From the NCBI GenBank assembly GCA_024364735.1, contig JAGFNQ010000863.1:221183-285182 (forward strand): a stretch of DNA of 64,000 bases, given 5' to 3'. The DNA comes from Boesenbergia rotunda (taxonomy: Eukaryota > Streptophyta > Magnoliopsida > Zingiberales > Zingiberaceae). Shown here piece by piece: positions 36,966 to 48,354 of the stretch (position 1 is the first letter of the stretch; each line of letters starts with the position of its first letter). The translations under genes and the position numbers were made by a program. Below the pieces are notes generated by a model, which was not told where the DNA came from, made no database searches, and saw only the letters and a list, made by a program, of their open reading frames with translations.

Positions 36966-38791
36966 TGTTAAGGATGCTAGTAGGAGCCCTAGAGTCAATT
37001 ATGTGATGATTGACTAGGGACTTTTTGTATCATATTCTATCATTAATAAAGGCATGTTTGGTTATTATACTTACTTTATTTTTGTGTCAAATAACTAAGT
37101 ATAATAATGTCCTTGTGTAGTAGGTTCTTATCTACATTATATCAATTGGTTGAATCGATAGTGAGATAATGTATAGAACACTACACTAAATTATTCCTAG
37201 TCAAGCATTAATATTCAGGGACAATATTAATGCATAAAGACTAACATGTACGTCAATTGATGACTTGAGCTCACAAGTCATGGATATGTGATATCAAGTT
37301 GACATATGGGTATACATTAGAGAATGTGTACTGAATTTATCCTCCATGAAAAAGTTTCATAGATTGTCATACGAGTGTCATAAACTTTCTCATGTGACTA
37401 TGAATAGTCCTTAAACCTGAAGTCACTACGGTTCCCTACATAAGGAGTTATGTACTTTGGTATCGTCAAATGTCACCCGTAACAGGATGGATTATAAAGG
37501 CAATCACTGGGTATGTAATGAATTATGCGGAGGGATGTGAGTGATGTACATGAGATCTATCCCTCCCATATGACGGGAGTGATATCTGTGGGCCCCTTGA
37601 TCGAGTAGGACTACTAAAACGCATGACCATGCTTAAATGAGTCGATATGAGATATTGAGCTCATTTGTTTGAGTGAGTCTACTCGGGGATCAAGAAACAC
37701 AAAGATTGATTGAGGATGACACGGTCTATGCCTCATTGGTCAATCTAGATATCAAGGATAGAAAGACAAGGTCATACATTATCATAGTCAAGGAGGTTTA
37801 GTCGGATCTCGACTTTTCTTGTTACTTGGGTAGCAATGATGCATTGCTAGATGTCGCTCATTTTTTTTTTTATCTACATTAGACTCATTGCTTATGTGTC
37901 TAATGTGTTTAGGCGCATTGCCAACGTTTACGAGAACCTATTAGGTCACACACTAAGGACATGATGCTTCGGGAAATCTGATCGGGAGCCCGAGTTGGGA
38001 ACTCGGGAGATCTGATCGGGAGCTCGAGTTGGGAACTCGGGAGATCTGATCGGGAGCTCGAGTTGGGAACTCGGGAGATCTGATCGGGAGCTCGAGTTGG
38101 GAACTCGGGACACAGCTCGGGAGACTCGGGTCAGGAGCTCAGGGACTTGGTCGGGAGCTCGGCGCTCGGCAGACTGGGTCTGGAGCTCGGCGACTTGCTC
38201 GGCAGACTTGGTTGGGAGACCTGGTCGGAAGCCCGAGAGGCCCGGTCGGAATTGCAGGGGAAATTCATTAAAATGTTTAATAAATGAAAGAGAAAAGTCT
38301 CTCTTCATTGGATGAAGAGTCGCATGAAAAGATGTGCTCTTTATTGGCTTTAGTGAAGGGTAGTCAAAGAGACAAAAGACTCTTCATATTCATGGGATGA
38401 GTATAAAAGAGAGTCTAGTCATTTTGAATGATATAGTGTTTCTCTTCTTCCCTTCCTTTCTTCTTCCTCTTCTCCTCCTTGGCCGAAACCCTTGTTGGGT
38501 TCTTGGTGGTCTTGTGAACTATCTCAAGTTGCTAGCACAACTAAGGTAGTTCTTCCCGAAGTTGAGAGATCGTATCCGTGTGGATACGAATAGAGGCACG
38601 GACACTTGAACGTGCGAGAGATCCGGTGCATCTCGGATGAGCGGGATAAGCGAAAGACATGCTCCAAAGGTATACACTTTAGATAGATCTATTAGATAAA
38701 TGAACTTTGTACGAGTCTTTCTTTCACATGGATCGCTCGAGGGATTTTGTTTCCGCTGCGTTTTGTGTTTTAGTGCCAGGAGATCCCAACA
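36966..38791 (+). mobile_element. Copia-type LTR, probably solo
   Basis: It runs from TGTTAAGGATGC to GATCCCAACA, 1826 bp. Inside are a 34-bp tandem repeat (37978-38113), a TATA box (gtataaaagag, about 38400), a pyrimidine-rich start region and a 'ggccgaaacccttgttgggt' segment. No internal region is attached. The left flank GTTCT does not recur right after the end but does recur 20 bp further on (38812), so either the 3' boundary or the target duplication is uncertain. It lies just downstream of the F-box gene. Confidence 0.65.
37978..38113. repeat. 34-bp tandem repeat
   Basis: Four near-identical copies start at 37978, 38012, 38046 and 38080 with ctgatcgggagc, followed by decayed GGGAGCTCGG-type copies to about 38240. 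Each unit holds gagtt...aactc and ctcgggaga half-palindromes. Confidence 0.9.
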
Positions 38792-39066
38792 AAGAAATAG
38801 TTATATTAATTGTTCTTGCACAGTTTCATGGTTTTACCTTCCATCCCTCGCCACACTAGCCAGACTCAAGGCATGCAAAAACAACGCTCTCTGTTAAATA
38901 ACTTCGATGGATACGTTTTCTCAAGTCGTGGAATTAAATACCTATTTGTCTTTAGTTTCTTTCATTCCTTATTGTTGTGAGATATGTTTTTCTTCCTTGC
39001 TTTCCTTTTTATCTTGCTTTTTTTATTCTCCGCATTCCAAAGATCAAAAAGCAGCAAGCTAAACAT

Positions 39067-42000
39067 TCAAGAAAGTGACTTACAATCACTACTGAGCTCC
39101 AGTCTTTTCCTTTTATTAGAATCACTGGTGATTGAATTAAAATTGCTTTGTAGTGGATGATATTCGAGCGATGCCAGTGCCTGTTTGTGCTTCCCCAATT
39201 TTTTCTTCTCCTCCTCCTGTCAAACATAAAGATAAGATAAATAATAAAAATGACCAACTGCAACAATCCTACATATATAGAACGAGAATATCAGAGTCAT
39301 ACATAGGCCTTGTGAAAATTAGCAATCTGTTGCTTACAGACTTGAACTTCCATCTTTAGAGCACAGACTCGAGATTCGATTGGTACAGTGCACTGCTCAA
39401 CTATCTGCTTCTGTCTCCCCAGAACGACTTCTGGCTGCCATACGTTTAAGGCAACAGATGCAGTCCTGAAATATTAAATTATTAGAACATCGACAACATA
39501 ACAACAGTAACAATTAGAAGGCTAAGTGTTCGCCTAGTGATAATAAACTAGGGCTTGGATTACTAATGTCTAAATCATAGCAATCTAACTGAAAGAAAGT
39601 GATAAAATAAAGAAAAACAAAAGGTTTCCTCAGGTACCTCAAGAGTCTAAATGAAATAATATGCACAAGGATGACCTCAACACATATCCTACATTCAATT
39701 TTCTATTGTATGTGGTCAGTTTGCTTGAAATTGGACTACACCAAGTGTTATGCAGCTCATGTGTTCAATATTATGTTTCTTGTAACTTCAGTATGTACTT
39801 CATGTGGCAGTTGTAAAATTAGAAATTTTTGTTACACATATTTATGCAATTTTTATGACTGCAATTAGTGTTAAATATTATGTTACTATGAACAATACAT
39901 ATAAGTTCATACCACATGTGCTTTAAAGCAGGATACGAAGAATTTTTATTACGGTGAATTTGTGATAAGTATTTTGAATATAATATATAATTCTAGTAAA
40001 AAATTAACATGATACTAAATCTCGATATTTTTTTGTTGTTGCAAAAGAGATATGTTTGGGAGGAGGGCCATGAGGACGAGTTTAAAAAAAACTTGGAACG
40101 GCTTATTACTCAGGGACATATTATACAAGTTGAGGAAGAAGTAAACCAGGCCATCTAAGATCCCCGAGGCAGTTTGGTTGGCTTGGAAAGCCATTTGGGA
40201 TGCCCAGCATTGGTAGGATAATTCAGCAATTGCTCGAGGAAATCGTAACTCAAAGCTTGTTGGGCCCAACACTGGATTCACAAAGCATATTGTTGGATCA
40301 TGTTCTATTGTCGAGCATACATCTAACTTGGTAAGTTTAGCATTAAGTTATAATAAATTTTCTTACAAGTGTTTTTGGTTAGTTTTAATGTACTTGAATT
40401 TTTTGTACGCAAACTGCTAAATTACAGAGACCTCCACTTGTTGGGAGATATTTAACAAGATTTATAAAAAGAAAGATAGGTCATATATCGATTGACGCTC
40501 CTCAGCAATTAAAGGATATTAATTTTAGTGCATATATATTTGTAGATTCAGAATGGAGATTAATTTATTTAGTTTTTTACATAGGGAACAATGACCACTA
40601 GAGTCGCACAGGTGTCTCGGCCTGCTGTAGAGGGGGAGACCTCACAGCCTCTTTCCACCGACGAGGTTAATGACATTTATTATGACGTGTTGGTGGACGG
40701 AGGAAGACCGCCCTATGCAGCCTTGACTCTCAGACCAAAGTTGTCTATGACCGGATGAGAGCTCGAGATTAGGGGTCGTCCAAGTTCCTCCTCATCATCA
40801 AGTGAGGTACGTGAATTGCGAGAGGAAAATAATGATCTGCGAACTCGAATCATGTCATTGGAGACGACGATGGTCGAGAGGGACATAGAGGTATGAGAGA
40901 TGCGGGAGCTCCAGGCTCATATTAAGAAGATACTACGACAGATGCAAGCATTTACAGCGACGTTATCTCCGGTTTCATAGATAGAGCCTCATCATCGTTT
41001 GGGAGGCACAAGATCCTGAGAATTCGCCTGCTAAGTAGATCTTTTAGAGGTATGTTATTCTTTTTCTTATTTGTTAGTTTTTTGTTCTGCATTTAATAAA
41101 TCAAAATATTACTATCATTTTTTTTTATTATATGCATCGATAAATGTATTATACTTTTTCATTGTCATTTTCAGATTTTGCATATTTTGGGACTCATATC
41201 TAGACATCCTCTTGGTTGAAAGGTATGTATTTTGGCATATTATATGCATCGCTAAATGTTCTCTAGATATGGTTTATAATTTACGAACACGAATTATGTC
41301 TTTTTTATAAATGCTTGTAGTTGTATCTAACTTTAAGTTGTATTTACTACTAATCAAAAAATCTTTCATGCAAGATTGAAGCTCATTTTGATCAAGTTTT
41401 TGATTAGTATGTCTTGTATTTGACTCTTTCTTTCGTATTGACTCATACTATGGATTTTACTTATTCGATTTGGAGACATCTTATATTTGGGTGTACAATA
41501 CAGTATTTTCTGCATTTTAGTTTATATGGACTGTAGTATGTATTATTGTTATGATGTGTGTGGATTGTATGTTGATTGTATGTTGAGTTTGTGATGGTTT
41601 GTCGTTAGTTTATTATATAAACCATCGTTTGTGATGATTGTAGTATATTGATATGAATATAAACAGGGAAAATAGAAAAAGTGAGGAGGGGTGGGGAAAA
41701 TGGTATCATAAATTAGCGACGGATAATTGACTTTTCCATCGCTATTAGCGATAGATAATTAACAAATCAATCGCTAGGCGCAACGGAAACCTTTAATTTT
41801 CGTCGCTAATAGCGACGGAAAAGTCAAATATCTATCACGAATAGTGACGAAAAAACTAATCCGTCACTATAATTAAGTGAAAATCTTATTTTTTTGGCGT
41901 GTGATAGCGCGGAAAATTGATTTTCCATCGCTAATAGCGATAGATATTTGACTTTTCCATCACTGTAAGGTAGCCGCCAAACCTTTTTTCCCGGAACATT

Positions 42001-43391
42001 AGCGCCGGGAAATCAATGCTCCGTTGCTAATAGCGACGGCAAAGTCTATTTTCCGTCACTAATTTGCAGACCGACAAAGCCAATTTGCTCCAGTTACTAG
42101 CGACGAATATTTGCATCTCGTCACTATAAAATAGCGACGGAACATTTAAATCAGTCGCTAATAACGACTACGATGAACTTCTAAGCGATGGGAGACTTTC
42201 CGTCGCTATACCCTATTTGAAACCTTGATCTTACATATTCAACATATCCTAAGAACACAATTTGCTAATTTGGTATTTTGAAATTCCAATCATCCATACA
42301 TATATGAATTTCATATTGAACAATGCCAAAGTTTTCAAAATTTCTCTACCACCCTTAGCATCATGAACTAGCTCCCTTGTTTTTTTTTTTATTTTTTATT
42401 TTTAACCAGGCAGCAGACAAATTGAACCTGGGGTGACCGGCCTGGCCCCACGGAAGTTTCCCACCGGTCACCAGGGTAAATCGGGAAGCGCTCGCGGTAG
42501 CCAGTCTAGAAGCCCAGCGTCCCAGGGTTCGCGCCCCATTTGGAGGAAAAATTCCTGCAAAATGCGCCGTAGCTGAGGATCGAACCGCGGATGCCTGAGT
42601 TAACAACTAGTGATCTTACCGCTGCACCATAGCCCCGGGGGCTAAAAATAAAAAATAAGAAATGAACTAGCTCCCTTGATTTAGTACACAAAACATAGGC
42701 ATGTCGATTTATTCAATTATCAAATACATGGAAAGTTGGGAATTAAAGTCATCAGTATGCTCGAAGAAACCAGCAACATAAAGAAATGTTAATGCCCAGA
42801 AAAAGCCTATGAGTTTTAGTAGAAACTGAAGCAGTTAATTTGTGATCAATCCACAAGGAACAGATCACGACGAGAAGGAATGAAAGTGTTCTTGCTATGA
42901 AACAGCAGATCTAATTAAAACAATAAAGCACCTGGCTCTCTCCAAGTTTCTCAACTCTTCGACAGCGACCTTGAGCCTGTCGCCTTCCCGCACCAACGAC
43001 AACTTTAGCTCTTGCAGCCTCTTCCGAGAAACAGCTACCTTACTCTGCGCGAAGAGCATCTTCGCTCTCTGAAGGGCGACCCTCTTTGCCTTGTCCAACT
43101 TGAATCTGAATCAAAACTCAAATCTCGCATCAAAGGCGGAGTAGACAAGGAAGGCAGGCAGGCGCGCCCCGCTTACCTAGTCTGGTAGAGGGCTTTGGGT
43201 GACGGGGAGACGTTTTCGTCATCAGGAAAGTCGATGGCGAGGAGGGCAGACCACAGGGCGGGGTCGGCGGAGAGGCGGCTGAGGCGGCGGGAGGCCGTGG
43301 CGAGGGCGCAGAGGTCGCGGTAGGTGAGGCGGGCCGAGTCGGTGCCGATCTCCAAGATATGAGCCCATATGTCGTCCGGCAACATCGCCAT
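39067..43391 (-). CDS. SKIP24: SKIP24-like F-box protein, four exons
   Basis: The exons on the minus strand are 43391-43177, 43105-42932, 39465-39303 and 39216-39067. They total 702 bp, encoding 233 residues, and every intron has GT-AG ends. The start gives MAMLPDDIWAHILEIG. Residues about 4-50 form an F-box (LPDDIWAHIL...LWSALL) that would bind SKP1/ASK in an SCF ubiquitin ligase. The rest is a long charged coiled coil. SKIP24 of other plants, recalled here, has the same order, including the ASVALNVWQPEVV segment in exon 3 and LASLEYHPL near the end. The C-terminus runs about 25 residues past that point. Introns 1 and 3 are small (71 and 86 bp). Intron 2 is about 3.5 kb because it holds a CACTA fragment and a SINE. 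The substrate is unknown. The next gene lies upstream in the same direction, about 2.8 kb away. Confidence 0.9.
40010..42230 (+). mobile_element. CACTA (En/Spm) fragment in intron 2 of the F-box gene
   Basis: It lies opposite to the host gene. The left part (about 40030-40540) is a decayed plant transposase (Ptta/En/Spm) segment with WLAWKAIWDAQHW, then RPPLVGRYLTRFIKKK after a probable intron from about 40332 to 40426. A last exon at 40591-40980 starts MTTRVAQVSRPAVEGE and holds the usual Ser-rich and coiled-coil tail (EVRELREENNDLRTR) with two in-frame TGA stops (40756, 40894). At 41705-42225 are many copies of tagcgacgga and its complement, the subterminal repeats that bind CACTA transposases. 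No CACTA terminus is seen at either end, so it is truncated. Confidence 0.75.
42380..42661 (-). mobile_element. tRNA-derived SINE
   Basis: The flanking direct repeat ATGAACTAGCTCCCTTG (17 bp; 42363-42379 and 42662-42678) is exact. On the minus strand the head reads ggggctatggtgcagcggta (A box region) with B box ggttcgatcc about 40 bp later. An unrelated body follows (gcgcgaacc, cttcccgatttaccctggtg) and then an A-rich tail. It is transcribed by RNA polymerase III and moved by LINE enzymes. Unusually, a T-rich segment lies between the target repeat and the head. It is inserted in the antisense intron position of a gene on the same strand. Confidence 0.9.
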
Positions 43392-43589
43392 GCTCTCGCC
43401 GCCGCCGCCGCCAAGACGAAGATGAATTATAGGGTCAGCCAGACACGGATCGAGAGAGATTGAAGGAATATTTTCTGCCCTATTATTCGCTTATTTATTT
43501 TATCGGTAAATTGCCATTAAATCTCCAATAACCTTTTGAACTTTACAATCACTCCCCACACAAGTTTTTCTTTGTTTTTACTCCCTGAT

Positions 43590-43750
43590 GAATTTGAGTA
43601 TAAAAAAGGAAAAATTGAGTATACATAAGTGAAAACTGAGTATAAAAGGGTGAAACTTGAGTATAAAAGAGTGAAAATTGAGTACAAGATTATTGATGTT
43701 ATGGATACAAACTATCATACTCAGTTTTCTAACTTTTATACTCAATTTTC
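43590..43750. repeat. Short imperfect repeats upstream of the F-box gene
   Basis: Four to five imperfect 19-20-bp units of the form ttgagtataaaagggtgaaa (43590-43690), followed by inverted pieces (atactcagttttctaacttt) at 43710-43750. The segment lies about 200 bp upstream of the F-box start codon. Confidence 0.7.
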
Positions 43751-43890
43751 TTCAAATAATACTCACCAAACATCACATCAGGGACTGCATGCAAAGAAAT
43801 GTTTGTGTAGGGATTGTATGCAAAGTTGACTTGGTAAGTGGGGAGTTTAGGAAAATTTACTCGTTTAATCATTTTCACGTCAGATTCAGT

Positions 43891-44417
43891 TAGGGGTGTA
43901 ATCGAATTGAGCCGAGTCGAATACCTGAGAGTTTGAGTTTGGTTCGTTTATTATCGAGTCGAGCTCGAACTTAATTTATCGGATATAGTAATGATTCGCG
44001 AACATATTTGAGCCTAATCGAGCCCTAAACGAACTTACCAAATATAAATTATTAATTAAATTAGTCTTCAATTTATTAAAAAATTAAATTATATATTCTA
44101 AAAAATATAAAATATTTACTAAAATCTATAATTTTATTCATACAAATGAGCTTTATTGGATATTTTATATTTATTAAATATAAAAATGTAAAAATTATAT
44201 ATTTAATGTTAAATATTAATTTTATATTTTACGAACTAACTCACGAGCTTATTAACGAGCCTATTCACGAGATAACGAGTCGAATACTGCTGAGTTTGAG
44301 TTTAAGTTTGAGTTTGGTTCGTTAATATTAACGAGCTTTATTAAACGAGCTCGAACGAGCTTCTATCGAATCGAGCTCCGAATAATTCACGAGCGGCTTG
44401 ATTCATTTACAATCCTA
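43891..44417. mobile_element. hAT-type MITE
   Basis: The ends TAGGGGTGTAATCGAATTGA and, reversed, TAGGATTGTAAATGAATCAA form imperfect inverted repeats. The flanks GATTCAGT (43883-43890) and GAATCAGT (44418-44425) are an 8-bp target duplication with one mismatch. Inside are many gagctcgaacgagc-type motifs. No coding sequence is present. Confidence 0.75.
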
Positions 44418-44489
44418 GAATCAGTATACTTATTGGAATATTTGTCCTTTAACCCTTATAGTTTCTTGTTTTGCTCAAATAAGGTAAGA

Positions 44490-44492
<3 letters not shown>

Positions 44493-44540
<48 letters not shown>
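44493..44540. repeat. (AT)n microsatellite
   Basis: About 48 bp of AT repeats directly beside the Tourist-like MITE. Confidence 0.95.
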
Positions 44541-44542
<2 letters not shown>

Positions 44543-44553
44543 CTCTCAATTTA

Positions 44554-45217
44554 GGGAGTGTTTGGGAGAGCTTTTACTTTTTGAAAAGTGATTCTTGTAG
44601 AGATTATCTTAAATTTAGTGAGAAGCTAAAGCATGGAGTGTTTGGAAATAGAAGCTAAAAACTGATACAAGGTAAAGTTTGAGTGTTTGGTGAATAATTG
44701 CTTCCAAGCTTAATTTTTAGTTAAATGACAATAATATCCTTAAACTATATAAATTATTTTTTTTAATTATCTAAATATAATTTTGATACACCATCAATAA
44801 TGTTTTATATATTTATTATTATATTTTGAATATTATATCAAAATTAATTTTTTAAATAATATATATGTTTAAAAAATATATAATTAATAAAAATATAAAA
44901 TATAAAAAATGACAAATTTATAAAAATTTATTAAAAAAATTATGAATATATAAATTATATGAAAATATAAAATTTTATTTAAAACTATGGTGGTAATTAT
45001 GTAAAATGATAAATTATTAAGGGTATAAATGCCTACTTTTAATTCTAGACCATAAGCAAAAAAGCAGAAGCAGAAAAAAGCATCAAATTCTTGCTTCCAG
45101 CTTTTGGCTAAAAGTTATAGAAGTTAAAACAGAATCTGGTATTCACAAACACTCAAAAATACTTTTATGTAGTTAGAATCTAAAAAACAACTAGTAGAAG
45201 CTCTCCCAAACACTCCC
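44554..45217. mobile_element. Tourist-like (PIF/Harbinger) MITE
   Basis: Perfect terminal inverted repeats GGGAGTGTTTGGGAGAGCTT at both ends of 664 bp, flanked by the 3-bp target TTA (44551-44553, 45218-45220). The interior is AT-rich and without transposase. Confidence 0.88.
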
Positions 45218-45504
45218 TTAGTGAGGTAAGATTCGAATCTCTTCTAATTTTTAGCTTTGCTCATGTTCTCGCCTTTTTTTTTAATTCAGGAATACAATTT
45301 TTCGTATTTTATTAATTTCATAGGTGATCAATCCATTCTTACAGAAGTAAAGTTTCTCATCGTAATTGAAACTCAAATTTTAAATCTAAAACCCTTGAGC
45401 GGGACTTGTGAAGTTGGGATCTTACTTAAACCCTTGACATTTTGAATGTAAACAAGTTTGATGCAAATTCCATTGTGATCTTTTCTTTATACTTTTATTA
45501 TGAC

Positions 45505-45507
<3 letters not shown>

Positions 45508-45539
<32 letters not shown>
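45508..45539. repeat. (TA)n microsatellite
   Basis: About 32 bp of TA repeats shortly before the second Tourist-like MITE. Confidence 0.95.
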
Positions 45540-45541
<2 letters not shown>

Positions 45542-45565
45542 GAGCTAATTTATGGTAGACAATTA

Positions 45566-45792
45566 GGGGGCTTTTGGTTTGAGTCATTTTTCATTTTCAT
45601 TTTCCAGAAAACCGCATTTTCTAATTTTCTGGAAAATGATTTTTTTTCATTCTCCAGTTTTCCAGAAAACGCTATGTTTTTTTCTGGAAAACAAAACTGA
45701 AAAATACAAACCAAACATGTTTCCAAAAAATCACATTTTCTACATAAAATGAAAATGAAAAACAGACTGGAAAATACAAACCAAACGCCTCC
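45566..45792. mobile_element. Second Tourist-like MITE
   Basis: A 227-bp element with ends GGGGGCTTTTGGTTTG and, reversed, GGAGGCGTTTGGTTTG, flanked by TTA (45563-45565, 45793-45795). Its interior folds back on attttccag/ctggaaaat motifs. It lies about 380 bp beyond the stop codon of the CID-family gene. Confidence 0.82.
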
Positions 45793-46174
45793 TTAGCATC
45801 CTCAAGCAAAAGAACAACTACAGGAAAATTTGTAGTAAATTCTACCCCCACTAGGTGGGTCATCATCCATTACAAAATTGAAAAACAAAAAAGATTAAAA
45901 AAAAAAATCTACACAATCTGTATGGTTTGGTTAGGGTTACAACAAATTCAGCAACTTCCCCATTGTCGAATGGGTTTCTCCATATCAGACTAAAGGGTTA
46001 ATGTTACGGCATTGTATGATTATAGATGAGGTTTACCGATAATCCAGTGCCATCTGATCCAACCTTGCCGCGATCAACTTGGCCTAATTTATCAATCTGT
46101 GATACACTAATGAAGCTATTGATAGTATACATAGCAGAACTGGAGTGAAGACTGCCAGGCATATGCAACACTCT

Positions 46175-48354
46175 TCACTGCGGTTGGGCAGTTGGAGCTG
46201 TCTGTGGCTGACCATAGAACCCAACACCTGGAGATTGGTAGAAGCCCATCGAGGTCGATTGCTGCTGCTGCTGCTGCTGCGGTGGAGGTGGCGGCGGAGG
46301 TACAGGTGGGATAATGGGTCTTGTGAACCCCAACGACGCATGGGATAGCAGTGGAAGCGGCAGTGAACTGCCTGGAAATGGAAAAGGTCCGATGTTTGTT
46401 ACTCCACTTGTTTGTGCAAATTGCTGCAGTGGTGATGGTGGCAGTGGAGGGAGAGGCGGCAGTGGCGGGGTAAACGTTGGAGGCCCCTGATTCCTCTGGG
46501 ATACAAATGGAATCGACTGATGCTGTTGCGGCTGCGCCTGGCTAAAGTAGGAAGGTATGCCCATATCAGGCGTGGAAATCAACTTCTCGAGCCGGGGTTT
46601 CTTCTCCAAAGAGAAAGCAGCTTGACCATCAGAGAGGACTTGGGAATTCAGGCTGTTGCCCATGGAAGCAGCTTCCTCTGCAACCAAAGACGACAAGATA
46701 GAAGATAGAACCTGCGCCGATGATGATGATGCGGCCAGCTTTGCAGCAACTGCAGCCGCAGCTTTCTTGTGATCGTCTTCTGCACTGCTTACGCTGCCAG
46801 CGAATGAAGTTACAGAGTGTGGGAGTGGAAGTTGAGGAATGGACATTGGTAGGCTAGTGGTAGGGTCAAAACCACTTTCCCCTGCAGCCAAGCCTAGTTG
46901 TTGCCGCCGCATGCTATTGGCGTGTTCACTGAGGGAATGAGCAATCTGGAAACAAGATGGAAAACAAACAGTTACTAACTCGAGAAGAATTCACATAAAT
47001 ATAATAGATTTATGTCGAAAGCAATTAAAAAGGTCAGTATTCATCTCTGATTTAACTATCTCATGAACTTATCAAAGCCAGGAAGTGGTTGTTTTGAGGC
47101 AAATAAAATTTTGAAGGGACTAGGAAACTGGAATGTGAAAGTGCCATCTGACTTCCAATGTAGAAGTCATCGAAACAATCGATAGATGATCCATGAAAAA
47201 ATTGATTCACTAGTAAAAACACAATTAGAAAGTTTGTTTCTTCATTCAGCAAGAAAGCGCACCCGTGAAGAGTGATAAAAATGTCACTATAAGCATCAAC
47301 ATTCGATATTTCAATACAAACTAGTAGCACTTCATAGTAGTGGATATCCTTGCAAAGAATATATCACAGAATCAGCAGGCAATGGACTACTAGCAGGTTT
47401 TGAATAAAAAAGGAGGAAAAAAACATTGTCGAATGGTGTAGTAATTAACCAAACACCTAGAATAACATACACAACAGCAAATGAGAATTTTGTATTTTAA
47501 CTTGACAAAGTGATATGTTAAAGTGCATGTTGGATATTAATTTTACTTAAACAGAAATTATAAAATCCTCGAAGATATTTCTTACCTGTAACTTATCGTT
47601 AATGAGTTCCAGCTTAAATTCCTGAAATATTTATTTCCAGTAGAAAGTGAAAATGCATTAGAAGAAGAGTCTAATTTTATCACCTAGAACCTTAGGTGGA
47701 TGAGAAGCAACACCTGCTCTTTTAGAGCTTCTGTCAACTGATAAACCAGTGTAGCTCGAGTTGATTTTGCAGTTTCTAGTTGTTCGATACATTGTTTAAG
47801 TACAGTTTCCTGGTTTTGAAGATCAGTTATACATGCCAGCCCTTGTTGATCACCTGACCAAGAACGTCATAAGAGGATCAAGACAATATCAATGAGCATA
47901 CCATCAAACAAAATTGCAAAACTGGAGTACCTTGTTTAGTTACAATATCAATGTTCTTTTCCATCCTCTCCAGAACTTGAGCAACATCATTGCATTTGCT
48001 CAAAGCAGTATCTTCGCTGGAATATTCATCAAACACAGACTGATATGCAGTCACTATCTTTTCGGGCATTTCACCGAGAGCTAGTTTCTGACAACAAAAT
48101 CCACAAGGAATGAACATTAAACAATTTGCTTTAAATGGTCAAATACTTTAGTCCATCAAGGGTAACAGAAGCAGGCAAAGTTAAATGTGTATACTTACTA
48201 CTCGTACTGAATCAGCATCTTTCCGAATTAATTTGATGGGATTTGAATTGCTCTTGCCATTGTTTGAAACAGGGGCAGGGACAGCACCAAGGATCTCATC
48301 CTTTAGACCTCGGCCACGAGAGCCAAATACTTTTCTTTCATCCCAAATCTCTAC
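46175..48354 (-). CDS. CID/RPRD-family pre-mRNA regulator, 3' exons only
   Basis: Exons on the minus strand are 48354-48199, 48087-47931, 47853-47714, 47621-47586 and 46945-46175, all with GT-AG introns and one frame (1260 bp, 419 residues to the stop). The first begins VEIWDERKVFGSRGRGLKDE, the end of a CID (RNA polymerase II CTD-interacting, ENTH/VHS-like) domain. Exons 2-4 give an alpha-helical coiled coil (KLALGEMPEKIVTAYQSVFD, KQCIEQLETAKSTRATLVYQ) like the dimerising part of RPRD1/Rtt103 proteins. The last exon is low-complexity, with Pro runs, a Gln run at about 46260-46280 and FYQSPGVGFY near the end. Such nuclear proteins bind the phosphorylated polymerase II tail and act in termination and mRNA processing. 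The first about 100 CID residues are missing. No matching exon is seen up to 64000, so they lie beyond the window or have been lost. Confidence 0.87.

Noticed and set aside
36966..38791. A TSD GTTCT for the LTR at 37-38.8 kb
   Set aside because: The right copy lies 20 bp beyond the CCCAACA end, so I do not claim it as a proven target duplication.
40015..40281. Minus-strand 88-codon frame in intron 2
   Set aside because: It is antisense to the decayed CACTA transposase segment, which is recognisable on the plus strand.
42360..42691. Minus-strand frames of 61-81 codons
   Set aside because: They are translations of the SINE body and share its boundaries.
43130..43414. Ala/Pro-rich 94-codon frame over the first exon
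   Set aside because: It is a shadow of the F-box exon in another frame; the F-box frame has the known domain and correct splice joins.
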